Both the position numbers and the translations under genes were made by a program. A DNA stretch of 64,000 bases, from the NCBI GenBank assembly GCA_963728975.1, contig CAVSMF010000001.1, forward strand, positions 1,860,001 to 1,924,000, read 5' to 3'. The notes beneath the pieces were generated by a model, which was given only the letters and a program-made list of their open reading frames with translations, had not been told where the DNA came from and ran no database searches. Shown here one piece after another: positions 34,744 through 44,275 of this stretch (its first letter is position 1; every line of letters begins with the position of its first letter). The DNA comes from DATFCK01 sp963728975 (GTDB lineage Bacteria > Verrucomicrobiota > Verrucomicrobiia > Chthoniobacterales > UBA10450).

Positions 34744-34847
34744 GTCATTCCGGGCGAGTTCGAGGAATCTCTCGTTATTGAATTAGAAAATGTTTCCCCG
34801 CCGTCGTCGCCCCGCTGGCCGATAGCGGCCGATGCTGGCGAGATGAC
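34744..34847. repeat. GTCAT...ATGAC dispersed palindromic repeat
   Basis: A unit starting GTCATTCCGGGCGAGTTCGA and ending GGCGAGATGAC fills almost the whole gap between the receptor and rmuC. Confidence 0.5.
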
Positions 34848-34853
34848 AAAGAT

Positions 34854-36068
34854 ATGAGTCCGATTCTTTATCTGTTGACCGGATTAATTGGTGGCGGCCT
34901 GGTTGCTGCAATCGTTGTTCTGGTGGTGCGGCGGGGCCGGGGGGATGAGGCAATCGTGTTGCAAAAGATTGAGATACTCGAGCGGGCCCAGGAGCGGGGC
35001 GAACGGATGCTGCGGGAGGAGATGTCGCGAGGACGCGAGGAGAACGCGACCACGGCGAAAGCGCAACGAGAGGAATTGACGGCATCCCTGGAGAGCGTCC
35101 GGTCGACTGTCGATCTTCGTCTGAAGCAACTGCAGGAAGATAATACCGTGCAGATCGACAAGATGCGCGCCACGGTCGATGAAAAATTGCAGGGCACGCT
35201 CGAAAAACGGCTGGGAGAATCGTTCAAGCTGGTGAGCGACCGCCTCGAGCAGGTGCATCAGGGCCTCGGAGCGATGCAGCAGTTGGCTAACGATGTCGGC
35301 GGATTGCAAAAAGTTCTTACCAATGTGAAGACGCGCGGCGGCTGGGGCGAAGTGCAGCTCGGCAGTTTACTGGAAGAGGTCCTGACCAGCGATCAATTCG
35401 CCCGCAACGTCAAGGTCCGAGAGGAAAGCGGGGAGAATGTCGAATACGCAATCAAATTGCCGGGCGACGAAAACGGCGCGCCGGTCTGGCTGCCGATTGA
35501 TGCCAAATTCCCGACCGAAGACTATCAGCGTCTGGTAAGCGCCCAGGAAAAAGGCGATCCCGCGGCGATTGACGAGGCGATGAAGAGCCTGGAAACCCAA
35601 TTGAAAAAATGCGCGAAAGATATCTGCCACAAATACATTAATCCTCCGCGCACAACCGATTTTGCCTTGATGTTCCTGCCGACGGAAGGCCTTTACGCGG
35701 AGACGATTCGCCGGGTGGGATTGGTCGAACAGGTCCAGCGGGATTGCCGGGTAGTGTTTGCCGGACCGACTACCCTGGTCGCCTTGCTCAACAGTTTACA
35801 AATGGGCTTTCGGACCCTGGCAATTCAAAAAAGGTCCAGCGAAGTCTGGTCCGTCCTGGCTACGGTAAAAACGGAGTTTGGAAAATTCGGCGAAGCGTTA
35901 GTGGCGGCAAAAGACAAACTGGATCAGGCGTCGCGGAAAATGGAAGACGTGGATGTACGGACTCGGGCAATTACCAGAAAACTGCGGGATGTGGAGGAGT
36001 TGCCGAGCAATCCCCAGCCGTTGTTCAAAGACTTGTTAGGGGAAGGGAGCGATCAGCGGTCATCCTGA
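34854..36068 (+). CDS. rmuC: RmuC-family DNA recombination protein
   Basis: 404 residues. An N-terminal membrane helix ('ILYLLTGLIGGGLVAAIVVLVV'), a long coiled coil (about 35-150), then the conserved RmuC domain with 'VKTRGGWGEVQLGSLLEEVL', 'LPIDAKFPTEDYQRL', 'KYINPPRTTDFALMFLPTEGLYAE' and 'GPTTLVALLNSLQMGF'. The fold relates to restriction-type nucleases; RmuC limits inversion at short inverted repeats in E. coli, which is notable in a genome this rich in palindromes. The last few codons are encoded by the start of a palindromic repeat at 36059. Confidence 0.92.
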   Translation: MSPILYLLTGLIGGGLVAAIVVLVVRRGRGDEAIVLQKIEILERAQERGERMLREEMSRGREENATTAKAQREELTASLESVRSTVDLRLKQLQEDNTVQIDKMRATVDEKLQGTLEKRLGESFKLVSDRLEQVHQGLGAMQQLANDVGGLQKVLTNVKTRGGWGEVQLGSLLEEVLTSDQFARNVKVREESGENVEYAIKLPGDENGAPVWLPIDAKFPTEDYQRLVSAQEKGDPAAIDEAMKSLETQLKKCAKDICHKYINPPRTTDFALMFLPTEGLYAETIRRVGLVEQVQRDCRVVFAGPTTLVALLNSLQMGFRTLAIQKRSSEVWSVLATVKTEFGKFGEALVAAKDKLDQASRKMEDVDVRTRAITRKLRDVEELPSNPQPLFKDLLGEGSDQRSS

Positions 36069-36139
36069 GCGGAGTCGAAGGATCCGGTGAAGCAGCTGCA
36101 CGTTTTGCAACGGGGTTCCTCGGCTTCGCTCGGAATGAC
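36059..36139. repeat. GTCAT...ATGAC repeat overlapping the rmuC stop
   Basis: Arms GTCATCCTGAGCGGAGTCGA and GGCTTCGCTCGGAATGAC are inverted. The left end supplies the last codons and stop of rmuC, so the element appears to have landed in the 3' end of the gene. Confidence 0.55.
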
Positions 36140-36145
36140 GAGAAA

Positions 36146-37996
36146 TCAGAGCACGTCGTTCCACTTGCTCTTGTCCTTGAGCATGATTTCGCGGAGAAGC
36201 CGGATCGGCGGCATGCCATGATTGAGCAGTTCGCTATGGAATTTCTGCAGGGAAAAATCCTTGCCCTGCTGGGTCTTGTAATCTTCCCGCAGCTTCAGAA
36301 TCTGTAACTTGCCCAGGCTGTAATTCAAGTAAGCCGGATCGAATGTCCCGCGGAGCGCTTCCGCCCGCGCCGGTTTTTCCTCGTAATAGCAGTTGTCCTC
36401 AAAAAACCGCGTCGCTTGATCGAGCGACATGTTTTGGGTGTGCATCTTGATTGCCACACACAACCGGCACAACCGCAGCAAAGCTTCATCGGCCTGGGCC
36501 ATCCGATATTTGGCGGCTCGTTTCGCTTCGTCTTCGCGCGATTGGGTGGTGGGAGTGGCGGTAGGGGTCGGACTCGGCCCCTTTTTTCTGGCGGACTTGG
36601 CCTTGCGACCGGGACTCGGGCTCGGGGACGGACGGGGGCTGCCATAGCCATTGTCGACCATCATTTGTTCGCAGTAGTGAGCCCAACCTTCGACGAACCC
36701 ATAGCAGCCGAAGATCTTTTCCACCTTGTTAGTCGAGGAAGCGTTGAGGTGGAGGAATTGCACGTAATGACCGGGATAGACTTCGTGAATCGACACGATG
36801 TCTGAAGTGTAACGGTTGAAAGCGGTCAGCCATTCCTCCTTTTGCTTTTCCGTCCAATCGTTTTCCGTCGGGGTGACGTAATAATAGGCCTCGGTCGCGC
36901 GTTTTTCGAATGGCCCGGGAGTATCCATGGATGCAAATGACGTTGCCCTTTCGTACTGCGGGGTTTCCTTCACCTGGGGGCGCACGTCGGAAGGAATGGT
37001 GACCAGATGTTCGCTGATAACGTATTTCCGGATCTGTTCGAGATTCTTGGCCGCATCGGAGACCAGGTTACCCGGCGCCGGATGCTCTTTCTGGATCGCT
37101 TTGAAGACTTCGATTGCGGGCTTGTTCGGATCGATTTGGCGAGCGGCCTCGGCAAATATCGCTTGCTCCTGCTTGAGCCGAGCGAGGCCGATCTCGAGAA
37201 TCTTGGCCGGAGGCACGTCCACCAGTTCGGTTTCCGTCAACATCCGGCGGAATTTCTCCTCGCCGATGGCGAAATCGGGCGTCGCCTTCGGAAGCCGTTC
37301 GCGCTCGAGCCAGAGAGCGTAATCGACAAGGGCAGCCGCGGCTCGCCGGTTTGAATCTTCAAACTCGGCCTTAATCCGCCCGTCTCTTACGTCGGCCAGG
37401 GCGGCGGTCAGATTTTCTCGCAAGAAGTCAGCCGATGCTTTGGCAATTTGAATTGCCAATTCCACGAAAGGCTTCGGCAGCACCGGAGCGAGATTGGTTT
37501 TGGCCGCAATCATGATGTTGGGAACTTGCGATTCGATCAGGGCGATGGAATGCGCCCGATCCTCCAGGGATGCGAAATTTCGGCTGATATAAATGTTCAG
37601 ATCGGCGGCGCGGGCATAGACGATCGGATTGTGTTCGAAGACCGCCAGATCCTGCCGGAGAAAGAGCTCGTTGCGAATGGCGGCCTGAAGAATCCGCAGA
37701 TCGATCGACTGACGCGGACTGAGCTTATCCAGGTCGAACTTCTTTAAGCGATCGTCGAACCGGCGCAATCGCGCGAGCTCGGCGTCGAGGGAGAGCCGGC
37801 TATAGTCGGCTATCTTGCCGTCGTACTCGTGTAAACCAAGCTGCGTCCCGAGGAGAGGACGCGCGGCCAGGTATCCCCGGATGTACTCTTCGGCCACGGC
37901 CTGATATTCCTCGTCGGCCGTTTGCACAGCCCAACTCGTGACGAGCGGTGCGCAAATCGCCAGTATCCATCCTGTCGTACGTAAGGACTTGATCAT
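36146..37996 (-). CDS. DUF885-family secreted protein (putative metallopeptidase)
   Basis: 616 residues with a signal peptide ('TTGWILAICAPLVTSWA'). Characteristic DUF885 motifs: 'SIHEVYPGHYVQ' (HExxxH-type metal site) and 'FVEGWAHYCEQMM' (additional ligand region). Directly after EGWAHYCEQ sits an unusual low-complexity stretch rich in Pro, Ser, Thr and Lys (about 505-540), not typical of the family core. Members are thought to be zinc peptidases, but few have been tested. It ends 6 bp from a palindromic repeat and lies tail-to-tail with rmuC. Confidence 0.85.
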   Translation of the reverse strand: MIKSLRTTGWILAICAPLVTSWAVQTADEEYQAVAEEYIRGYLAARPLLGTQLGLHEYDGKIADYSRLSLDAELARLRRFDDRLKKFDLDKLSPRQSIDLRILQAAIRNELFLRQDLAVFEHNPIVYARAADLNIYISRNFASLEDRAHSIALIESQVPNIMIAAKTNLAPVLPKPFVELAIQIAKASADFLRENLTAALADVRDGRIKAEFEDSNRRAAAALVDYALWLERERLPKATPDFAIGEEKFRRMLTETELVDVPPAKILEIGLARLKQEQAIFAEAARQIDPNKPAIEVFKAIQKEHPAPGNLVSDAAKNLEQIRKYVISEHLVTIPSDVRPQVKETPQYERATSFASMDTPGPFEKRATEAYYYVTPTENDWTEKQKEEWLTAFNRYTSDIVSIHEVYPGHYVQFLHLNASSTNKVEKIFGCYGFVEGWAHYCEQMMVDNGYGSPRPSPSPSPGRKAKSARKKGPSPTPTATPTTQSREDEAKRAAKYRMAQADEALLRLCRLCVAIKMHTQNMSLDQATRFFEDNCYYEEKPARAEALRGTFDPAYLNYSLGKLQILKLREDYKTQQGKDFSLQKFHSELLNHGMPPIRLLREIMLKDKSKWNDVL

Positions 37997-38101
37997 CAGC
38001 AGCCGGCAGTTTGAAAGACGGCAACTCTAACCAACGCTTTGGCCGTTGCCAAAAAATTCGCAATGCGCGATGGTCCCGTTGGTTTTGAAGGGGAGATAAA
38101 A

Positions 38102-39396
38102 ATGAAACGGAACCTGATCTTAGCCGCGCTCATTTGCTTCATGCTCACCCTGCGATCGTTCGGAGCTGCGGCATCGCCGGCGCCGGCCGATCGGGATGAG
38201 GATAACGGCTATTCCCAGATTTCCATTTTCGCCAAAGCCATCCAGTTGCTTCGGCAGGATTACGTCGATGGCAGCAAGACGAGTTATCACGACCTTATCA
38301 CAGCGGCCATGAAAGGGATGTTGGCTTCGCTCGACCCGCACAGTCAATACATGGATCCGAACGATTTTCAGGACATGCAGGATGATACCCGCAGCCGGTT
38401 CAACGGCCTTGGAATTGAAGTGTCGATCAAGAACGGACTGCCAACGGTGGTCGCGCCAATGGAAGATACACCGGCGGCCAAGGCCGGAATTTTGTCAGGC
38501 GATCAAATTTTGAAAATCAACGGGACCACAACCGACAAAATGGAGCTCCAGGAAGCGATAAACCTGTTGCGAGGACCGCCCGGTCAGAAAGTGACTCTGA
38601 CATTGCTGCGGCCTTCGACCAGGGAGGTCAAAGATTACATCCTCGAGCGGGTCGAAATAAAAATCCAAAGCGTCAAAGGCGGTCATCTGCTCGATGCGGA
38701 GCTAACCGGCCCGTTCAGGATCGGATATATTCGTTTGATTCAGTTCAACGAGCCTACTGCCGACGAACTATCCAAGGCGCTGGACAATCTCCAGAAGCAG
38801 GGAATGCAGGCCCTGATCCTCGATCTTCGGAACAATCCGGGCGGACTTTTGAACAGCGCGGTGGATGTCTGTTCCCAATTTTTGCCGCCAAACACAAAAG
38901 TCGTTTCTACGCAGGGGCGGGTGGCGTCTCAGCAGCGCGACTATACGACCTCGTCGGTGAAGAAGGAACGGCCGCACTTTCCAATGGCGGTCTTGATCAA
39001 TGAGGGCAGCGCCAGCGCAGCGGAGATTGTCTCGGGCGCGCTCAAGGACCTGCATCGGGCCATTCTTGTCGGCGAAACCACGTTCGGGAAAGGTTCGGTC
39101 CAGAATGTGTTGCAGCTTTCGGACGGGTCGGCCCTTCGGTTTACAACCGCGAAATATTATACTCCGAGCCGGCAAGTGATTCACGGTAATGGAGTCACGC
39201 CCAATATTCGGGTGTCGATGAGCGTCGACCAGGAGCGCGTTCTTTTTTCATCACGGAGCGGCGAGCTGAAACCGACGCGGAAAAAAATCTGATCAAGAGC
39301 AAAGATCCCCAAATGCTGAGGGCCATCGATGCCCTCAAAGGCGTCATGATTTACGCGCAGCAGAACGCGACAAAATCGGACGCGGTTAAGAAGTAA
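38102..39396 (+). CDS. S41-family C-terminal processing peptidase, one frame break near the end
   Basis: The ATG at 38102 is preferred over the upstream open frame (38039) because GGGGAGA lies 6 nt before it and a signal peptide follows ('RNLILAALICFMLTLRSFGAA'). There is a PDZ domain (about 95-175), then the S41 protease domain with catalytic Ser in 'NEGSASAAEIVSGAL' and Lys in 'ETTFGKGSVQ'. Around 39265-39275 the frame shifts; the natural tail 'EKNLIKSKDPQMLRAIDALKG...' continues to a stop at 39396. Read literally it stops at 39292. The catalytic part is intact either way. It cleaves envelope proteins at C-terminal ends; tsaD follows closely. Confidence 0.9.
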
Positions 39397-39432
39397 GCGA
39401 AGGGAACGGACCTGGTGTCGTTCCTCTCGCGG

Positions 39433-40464
39433 ATGAAGACGGTATTGGCTTTTGAAACTTCCTGCGACGAAACCGCTGTCGCCATCCTCCGCGGAGACGA
39501 GCTGCTGAGCAGTGAAATTGCGTCGCAGGTCGCCGATCATGAGAAATACGGGGGGGTTGTCCCTGAAATTGCGTCGCGCAATCATCTGGTTCAGGCCCCG
39601 CGCTTGCTGGACCGGGCAATCGAAGGGGCCCAAATCGAGCTCGGGGATATCGACGCATTTGCCGCAACCAGCGGACCCGGTTTGGCCAGTTCGCTGATGA
39701 TTGGAACGTCGTTAGCCAAAGGCCTGGCCATTGGTTTTGGAAAGCCTTATCTCGCCATCAATCATTTGGAAGGCCACCTGCTCTCCCCTTTCTTTGGGGC
39801 AGGCAATTTCCAGCCTAACGTCGCTCTTGTCGCCAGCGGCGGACACACCTTGTTGATTCTGGCGCGGGAGCCCGGCAACTACCAGGTTCTTGGACGGACA
39901 ATGGATGATGCCGCAGGCGAAGCGTTCGATAAAGTGGCCAAGATGCTGGGGCTCGGTTATCCCGGCGGCCCGGAAGTGGAGCAACGAGCGCGACGCGGCA
40001 ATCCGAAGCGGTTCGATTTTCCCCGGAGCATGCCAGGGTCCGACAATTTCAGTTTCAGCGGACTAAAAACGGCAGTGCGCTATCTGCTTCCAAAGCTTGG
40101 CTTCATTCCCGGCCGCGCAAATATCGAACCCACTGAGGCGAACCGTGATCAGAGTGTGCTCGATGATATTTGCGCGTCGTTCCAGCAGGCGGTTATCGAT
40201 GTTCTTGTCCGAAAAAGCGTGACCGCCGCGAAACAATGCGGAGTGGATTTGGTGACCCTGAGCGGCGGAGTCAGTTGTAACCAGGAGTTGCGGCGTCAAT
40301 TGGAAGAAGCTTGCACCAGGAACGGGTTGGGTTGCCGAAGCGCCGCCCAATGGCTCTCAACCGACAACGCCGCCATGATTGCATTCGTGGCCTCGCTCCG
40401 CCTGAAAAAGGGGCGCACTTCGCAACTAACGGAAGAGATCGATCCGAATCTGGTCCTGGCTTAG
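39433..40464 (+). CDS. tsaD: tRNA N6-threonylcarbamoyladenosine synthase subunit TsaD
   Basis: 343 residues from the ATG at 39433; a GTG six codons upstream is possible. Diagnostic 'ETSCDETAVAI' at the N-terminus, 'ATSGPGLASSLMIGTSLAKGLA', the metal-binding NHLEGH, 'VASGGHT', 'DDAAGEAFDKVAKMLGLGYPGGP' and 'LSGGVSCNQELR'. With TsaB, TsaC and TsaE it makes t6A37 on ANN-decoding tRNAs, an essential modification. It follows the S41 peptidase gene by about 37 bp and may be co-transcribed. Confidence 0.97.
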   Translation: MKTVLAFETSCDETAVAILRGDELLSSEIASQVADHEKYGGVVPEIASRNHLVQAPRLLDRAIEGAQIELGDIDAFAATSGPGLASSLMIGTSLAKGLAIGFGKPYLAINHLEGHLLSPFFGAGNFQPNVALVASGGHTLLILAREPGNYQVLGRTMDDAAGEAFDKVAKMLGLGYPGGPEVEQRARRGNPKRFDFPRSMPGSDNFSFSGLKTAVRYLLPKLGFIPGRANIEPTEANRDQSVLDDICASFQQAVIDVLVRKSVTAAKQCGVDLVTLSGGVSCNQELRRQLEEACTRNGLGCRSAAQWLSTDNAAMIAFVASLRLKKGRTSQLTEEIDPNLVLA

Positions 40465-40538
40465 CCCATGGCGGAGGGAAGATCGCCAGGAAACGACTCC
40501 TGGGAAGTTTCAGTGTCCGGGAAAGCGCCCTTCCCGGG

Positions 40539-41306
40539 TTAGAACGAAAAATTCAAGCCGCTGCGGGCCATGCCATAGTTGTTGTGCGGGCCATCAATCA
40601 ACATCCAGCTGAAATCGTTCATCCAGCCGATGTGACGAGTGAAGCGAAACTCGAGTCCGCCGCCGAATTGTCCGACCGCCTGGGTTTGTCCGCCGGTGTG
40701 CCCGGTAATCGCGCCCAAAGTGGGTTTGCTGTTGTCGACGAAAAGAATATCGCGTTCGCCGCCGTTGAAAATGGCGCCGGCGCCGGCCCAGACGTAGGGC
40801 GAAAGCCGGCTGCAACGGATGGGGTACCGGACGGTGATGGTTCCGAGAACGGAGCCGACCAGTCGCCGGTCCTCGTCCTTGGTCACACTGAAAACGAGAG
40901 GCGCGGGCACCTCAATATCCATGGTGTTACGCTTGGCATCGAGCACGAACCCCTCGAGGCCGATGCCGAAATATCTTCGAAAAAAGTATCGCAAATCAAC
41001 CCCGCCGCCCCAGGCATGATCGGTTTCCAGATAGCTGTCGCTGGAAAGAAACTCACTCAAGTTAAAGGTAGCGAATTGCCGGTTGAAAATGAAACTGTTG
41101 CCGATGTCCGAATGTCCGTTGTTGCCGGCAAAGGCATAGGTTCCCCACAGGCTCGCGTTCCATTCCTGATCGGCGTACCACTCAGGGCAAGGAGCCGGCG
41201 CAACCGACTGCTTCAAATCCTTGCCGGAATAGGGTTCAGATCCCGCTTCGGCCGCGACGATACCAATGCACCACGCCAGAACAATCGGCGCAATAGCTCT
41301 GGTCAT
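40539..41306 (-). CDS. Predicted outer-membrane beta-barrel protein
   Basis: About 255 residues from the ATG at 41306, with a signal peptide ('RAIAPIVLAWCIGIVAAEAG'). The mature part begins 'APAPCPEWYADQEWNASLWGTYAF' and shows alternating strands ('GVDLRYFFRRYFGIGLEGFVLDA', 'VWAGAGAIFNGGE', 'GQFGGGLEFRFTRHIGWMNDFSWML'), ending in Phe. It resembles OmpA/OmpW-type eight-stranded barrels in general form; I do not recognise a named family. Role unknown. Confidence 0.72.
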   Translation of the reverse strand: MTRAIAPIVLAWCIGIVAAEAGSEPYSGKDLKQSVAPAPCPEWYADQEWNASLWGTYAFAGNNGHSDIGNSFIFNRQFATFNLSEFLSSDSYLETDHAWGGGVDLRYFFRRYFGIGLEGFVLDAKRNTMDIEVPAPLVFSVTKDEDRRLVGSVLGTITVRYPIRCSRLSPYVWAGAGAIFNGGERDILFVDNSKPTLGAITGHTGGQTQAVGQFGGGLEFRFTRHIGWMNDFSWMLIDGPHNNYGMARSGLNFSF

Positions 41307-41446
41307 GGACTCGTCTCTTAACAAGGTTGGCGGCGCTGGTCAATAGCAACCGGCGGCAACCCGTTCCTTTTCAAAAAGTTGCCGGGCCACTCCCCAAATC
41401 GCAGAGTTTGAGTGGCGCAGCCCAAAAATTTTCCTAAAGTTAAGTC

Positions 41447-41692
41447 GTGACAGGATTGTTTCGGGTTTGTCTGTTATTGCTGGTTTTTTTCGTGAGCGGC
41501 TGTTTGCGCCCGGAGGCAGGGCAGGATTCTCCCGTCGCTCCGTCAGATCCGGAGAGCCATCTGCCGGCGCGGAAGGCTGGGCCTGGCTACGAACGGGCGG
41601 AGTATCGGGCCCCGAGCACGCCTACTCCCACGCCGACCGATCCGATGCATCGCGAGCTCGATCCAGCCGGCCAACCGCTCGGGCCAAAGTAA
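41447..41692 (+). CDS. Small predicted lipoprotein, 81 residues
   Basis: GTG start. A hydrophobic signal followed by the lipobox 'VSGC' at about residues 16-19 marks a lipoprotein; the mature part is Pro/Thr/Ser-rich ('RAPSTPTPTPTDP') and probably disordered. It lies between divergent barrel and convergent CHASE2 genes. Function unknown. Confidence 0.6.
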   Translation: MTGLFRVCLLLLVFFVSGCLRPEAGQDSPVAPSDPESHLPARKAGPGYERAEYRAPSTPTPTPTDPMHRELDPAGQPLGPK

Positions 41693-41749
41693 AAATCAGG
41701 CTCGAATAGAACCACGCGTTTCTGCCATCCGACAAGGCTAAGGCTAAGG

Positions 41750-42976
41750 CTAAGGCGAGGGCGGGGGCGGGGCCACTGTCGGCAAATCGGGGTCCGCTTT
41801 CGACCGGGGTGCAAACAAGCAGAGCAAAGAGAGCAACCAAATTGTGCCGAGAGGCAAAACCGCCGGAAGCCAAATGAACCAGATGGAGATAAGGGCGATC
41901 GCGAGCAGGCAATAAGCGGCCGTAACCGCAATGGCTGCGAGAACCAGATCGATTCTGGAAAATCGGCGGGCGATGCCGCTGACGGCAGCGACGACAACGA
42001 TGAAAAACAGATCGAACAACCAATGCACCCGATGGACATAGGCACCAGCCTGGATGGTGGCGATCGCCGCGGTGAAGGCCCCTGGCATTCCCGGTTGATC
42101 GCGAGGCGTGCGGGCCAGGACGATCTGGTCCCGAATGTCCTCGAATTGGTTGGCGCCGGCGGTTTTGTTTTCGTGCTGCTGCGCCGCCAAAAGCAACTCG
42201 TTCAGCTTGAGATGGCGCGCTCCTCCGGCGATCTTCGGGTTGACCAGCAATGTCCCATCCGATCGGATCGGGATTTTTTTTCCGTGCGGCAGGTAAATGT
42301 ACGATCCGATATCGATCTTGACCTCGGCCGGACTGATGCGCATCCAAAGCAGCACGGCTTGCAGAGCGAAAGAAGGGATAACCTCGCCGCGATATTGAAA
42401 GAGCAGCGGGACATGAATTTCGTCCGCGACATCTTTTGGCAAATTAATGAATCCCGCGGTGGAGACGAGCCGGAGATCCTCATTCGGTTGGCGGATGATC
42501 CCGGAAAAGGCGGGCAGATCTCCGCGCCGTCCGGTTACCTGGGGGAACCCGGTAATATCGATCACCGGGGCCTCGATATCGGGCGTGGCGGTGAGCTCGG
42601 CCGCGAGCAATAATTTCGGAACCCGCATCGCTTGATCGAGGAATATCTGTTCCTGGTCCTTCTGCCGGCCGTTCCATTGCAAAATCGGCTCGAACCCGAC
42701 CACAGTCGGGCCAAATTCCAGTGCCGACTGCAAGAAGAGAGCAAACTCAACCGGCGAGATCGAAGTATTGTTTCCCGCGGCCAGCCGTTTTTCGGGCAAC
42801 ATCTGGTCGGATCCGATATCGACCACGGTGAGCGGAGCAGTGGCGTGTGGGGGCGGCGAATTTCTCAAGACCCAACGCAGAAAAACATCGTCAAAGCGCT
42901 GCAACCGCGGCTCGCGCAAAAAAAACAGGCAAGCCAGAAAGATGACGAGCATCAGCCAAATGGAGGGGCGTTGCAT
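41750..42976 (-). CDS. CHASE2 sensor-domain membrane protein without an output domain
   Basis: About 408 residues from the ATG at 42976 ('MQRPSIWLMLVIFLACLFFLREP'); the frame is open to 43153 but the extra part is not membrane-like. One N-terminal TM helix, an extracytoplasmic CHASE2 domain ('RFDDVFLRWVLRNSPPP', 'PLTVVDIGSDQM', 'SALEFGPTVVGFEPIL', 'IVLARTPRDQPGMPGAFTAAIATIQAG'), then three C-terminal TM helices and a short Pro-rich tail. Usual CHASE2 proteins end in a cyclase, kinase or GGDEF domain; none is present here, so it may signal through a partner. Confidence 0.82.
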   Translation of the reverse strand: MQRPSIWLMLVIFLACLFFLREPRLQRFDDVFLRWVLRNSPPPHATAPLTVVDIGSDQMLPEKRLAAGNNTSISPVEFALFLQSALEFGPTVVGFEPILQWNGRQKDQEQIFLDQAMRVPKLLLAAELTATPDIEAPVIDITGFPQVTGRRGDLPAFSGIIRQPNEDLRLVSTAGFINLPKDVADEIHVPLLFQYRGEVIPSFALQAVLLWMRISPAEVKIDIGSYIYLPHGKKIPIRSDGTLLVNPKIAGGARHLKLNELLLAAQQHENKTAGANQFEDIRDQIVLARTPRDQPGMPGAFTAAIATIQAGAYVHRVHWLFDLFFIVVVAAVSGIARRFSRIDLVLAAIAVTAAYCLLAIALISIWFIWLPAVLPLGTIWLLSLLCLFAPRSKADPDLPTVAPPPPSP

Positions 42977-43315
42977 CGGCAGAAGTGAAGAATGGGCGAT
43001 GGCAAGTGACAAGAGAAAAGCGGGCCATCTCGGACTATTAGGGATGGAATATTGGGAATTGCGTCTGTGCGCCGAGGGAAGCTCGGCGAAGAGAGAGATG
43101 GTTCTAAGAGAATCATTGATCGGCCCACGTTGGATGCGTCTGCCGAGACGCAAGCTGGTTCCAAGCGGTTATCGTAAGCGGGTTACGATAGATTGCTTCT
43201 GTCGAGGGAAATCCTGCTTTGAGGGGGAGCGGCGATGATCGGGATCCTGAGACGCCCGGCCGGCGGCTGGGTCCGATCAGACCGGCTGAGAAACGAGGGC
43301 CAACGTCCGGTCGCG
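42977..43315. other. 339-bp gap with no recognised gene
   Basis: Between the CHASE2 start and the nadA stop. It holds small inverted pieces (for example AAGCGGTTATCGTAAGCGG) but nothing I can name. Frames crossing it look like shadows. Confidence 0.4.
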
Positions 43316-44266
43316 CTAACGACTCAGTTCGAGCATTCGCAAAATGGGCTTTTCCGCGCGCACCCGGATCGCTTCCGGCAAGAGAATCTCCGGTTCCATT
43401 TTCTGGAGCGCCTGACAGGCCTTTTCCAGGGTGTTCATTTTCATGTAACGGCACTCGCCACAAAAGCAGTTTTCAGTGGGCCCCGGAATGAAGAGCTTGT
43501 CCGGAATCTCCTTGCCCAGGCGATGCAACATTCCCGCCTCGGTTACCACGATAATCGCGCGCGCCGGAGAGTTCCGGCAAAACGCAATCATCTTCTCGGT
43601 GGAACAAACTTCGTCGGCCAGCATCCTGACTGCATAGGTGCATTCCGGATGGGCTACGACCGGGGCTCCTGGATATTGCTCGCGGATGCGATTGATGCTG
43701 CGGGCCGTGAACTCGACATGCACATAACAGGTTCCCTGCCACAGATCCATTTTGCGCCCGGTTCGTTCCATCACCCAGGCCCCCAGATTCTGGTCGGGCA
43801 CGAACAGAATGTTGCGGTTCGCCGGGGCCGCGCCCACGATTTTGTCGGCATTGCTGCTGGTGCAAATCACGTCGGCCTGGGCTTTGACCCCCGCGCTGCA
43901 ATTGATGTAAGCGATTACATAGTAGTTCTTGTCGGCCCCCTCCTTCAAAAACCGCTCCAGTTTCTCCGGCGGACAGGACTCGGAAAGGGAACAACCCGCT
44001 TCCAGATCGGGCAGAATCACGCGCTTGCCCGGGTTGATGATCTTGGCCGTCTCGGCCATGAAATGGACCCCGCAAAACAGGATCACATCCGCGTCGGTAT
44101 GGGCGGCCTGATAACTCAAACCCAGCGAGTCGCCCACGTAATCAGCCACGTCCTGGATCTCCGGCACCTGATAATTATGGGCCAAAATGACAGCATTACG
44201 TTCCCGCTTGAGTGCGAGCAGTTCTTCGGCAAGATCGACGCCGAAATTTACAGCGGTGGCTATCAT
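43316..44266 (-). CDS. nadA: Quinolinate synthase A
   Basis: 316 residues, typical length. Conserved 'ILAHNYQVPEIQDVADYVGDSLGLS', 'FCGVHFMAETAKIINPGKRVILPD', 'CTSSNA' and 'PDQNLGAWV'. The [4Fe-4S] ligands are likely Cys92 (AGCSL), Cys209 (HPEC) and Cys272 (ECRYMKMN). It condenses iminoaspartate with dihydroxyacetone phosphate to quinolinate in de novo NAD synthesis; the nadB and nadC partners are not in the window. It is head-to-head with proC with only 9 bp between start codons, so each promoter must overlap the other gene's 5' end. Confidence 0.96.
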   Translation of the reverse strand: MIATAVNFGVDLAEELLALKRERNAVILAHNYQVPEIQDVADYVGDSLGLSYQAAHTDADVILFCGVHFMAETAKIINPGKRVILPDLEAGCSLSESCPPEKLERFLKEGADKNYYVIAYINCSAGVKAQADVICTSSNADKIVGAAPANRNILFVPDQNLGAWVMERTGRKMDLWQGTCYVHVEFTARSINRIREQYPGAPVVAHPECTYAVRMLADEVCSTEKMIAFCRNSPARAIIVVTEAGMLHRLGKEIPDKLFIPGPTENCFCGECRYMKMNTLEKACQALQKMEPEILLPEAIRVRAEKPILRMLELSR

Positions 44267-44275
44267 GGATTAATT

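Noticed and set aside
43235..44275. N-terminal 347 codons of a 625-codon frame ending in proC
   Set aside because: Antisense to nadA, with no family signature; proC homology begins at the ATG at 44276.
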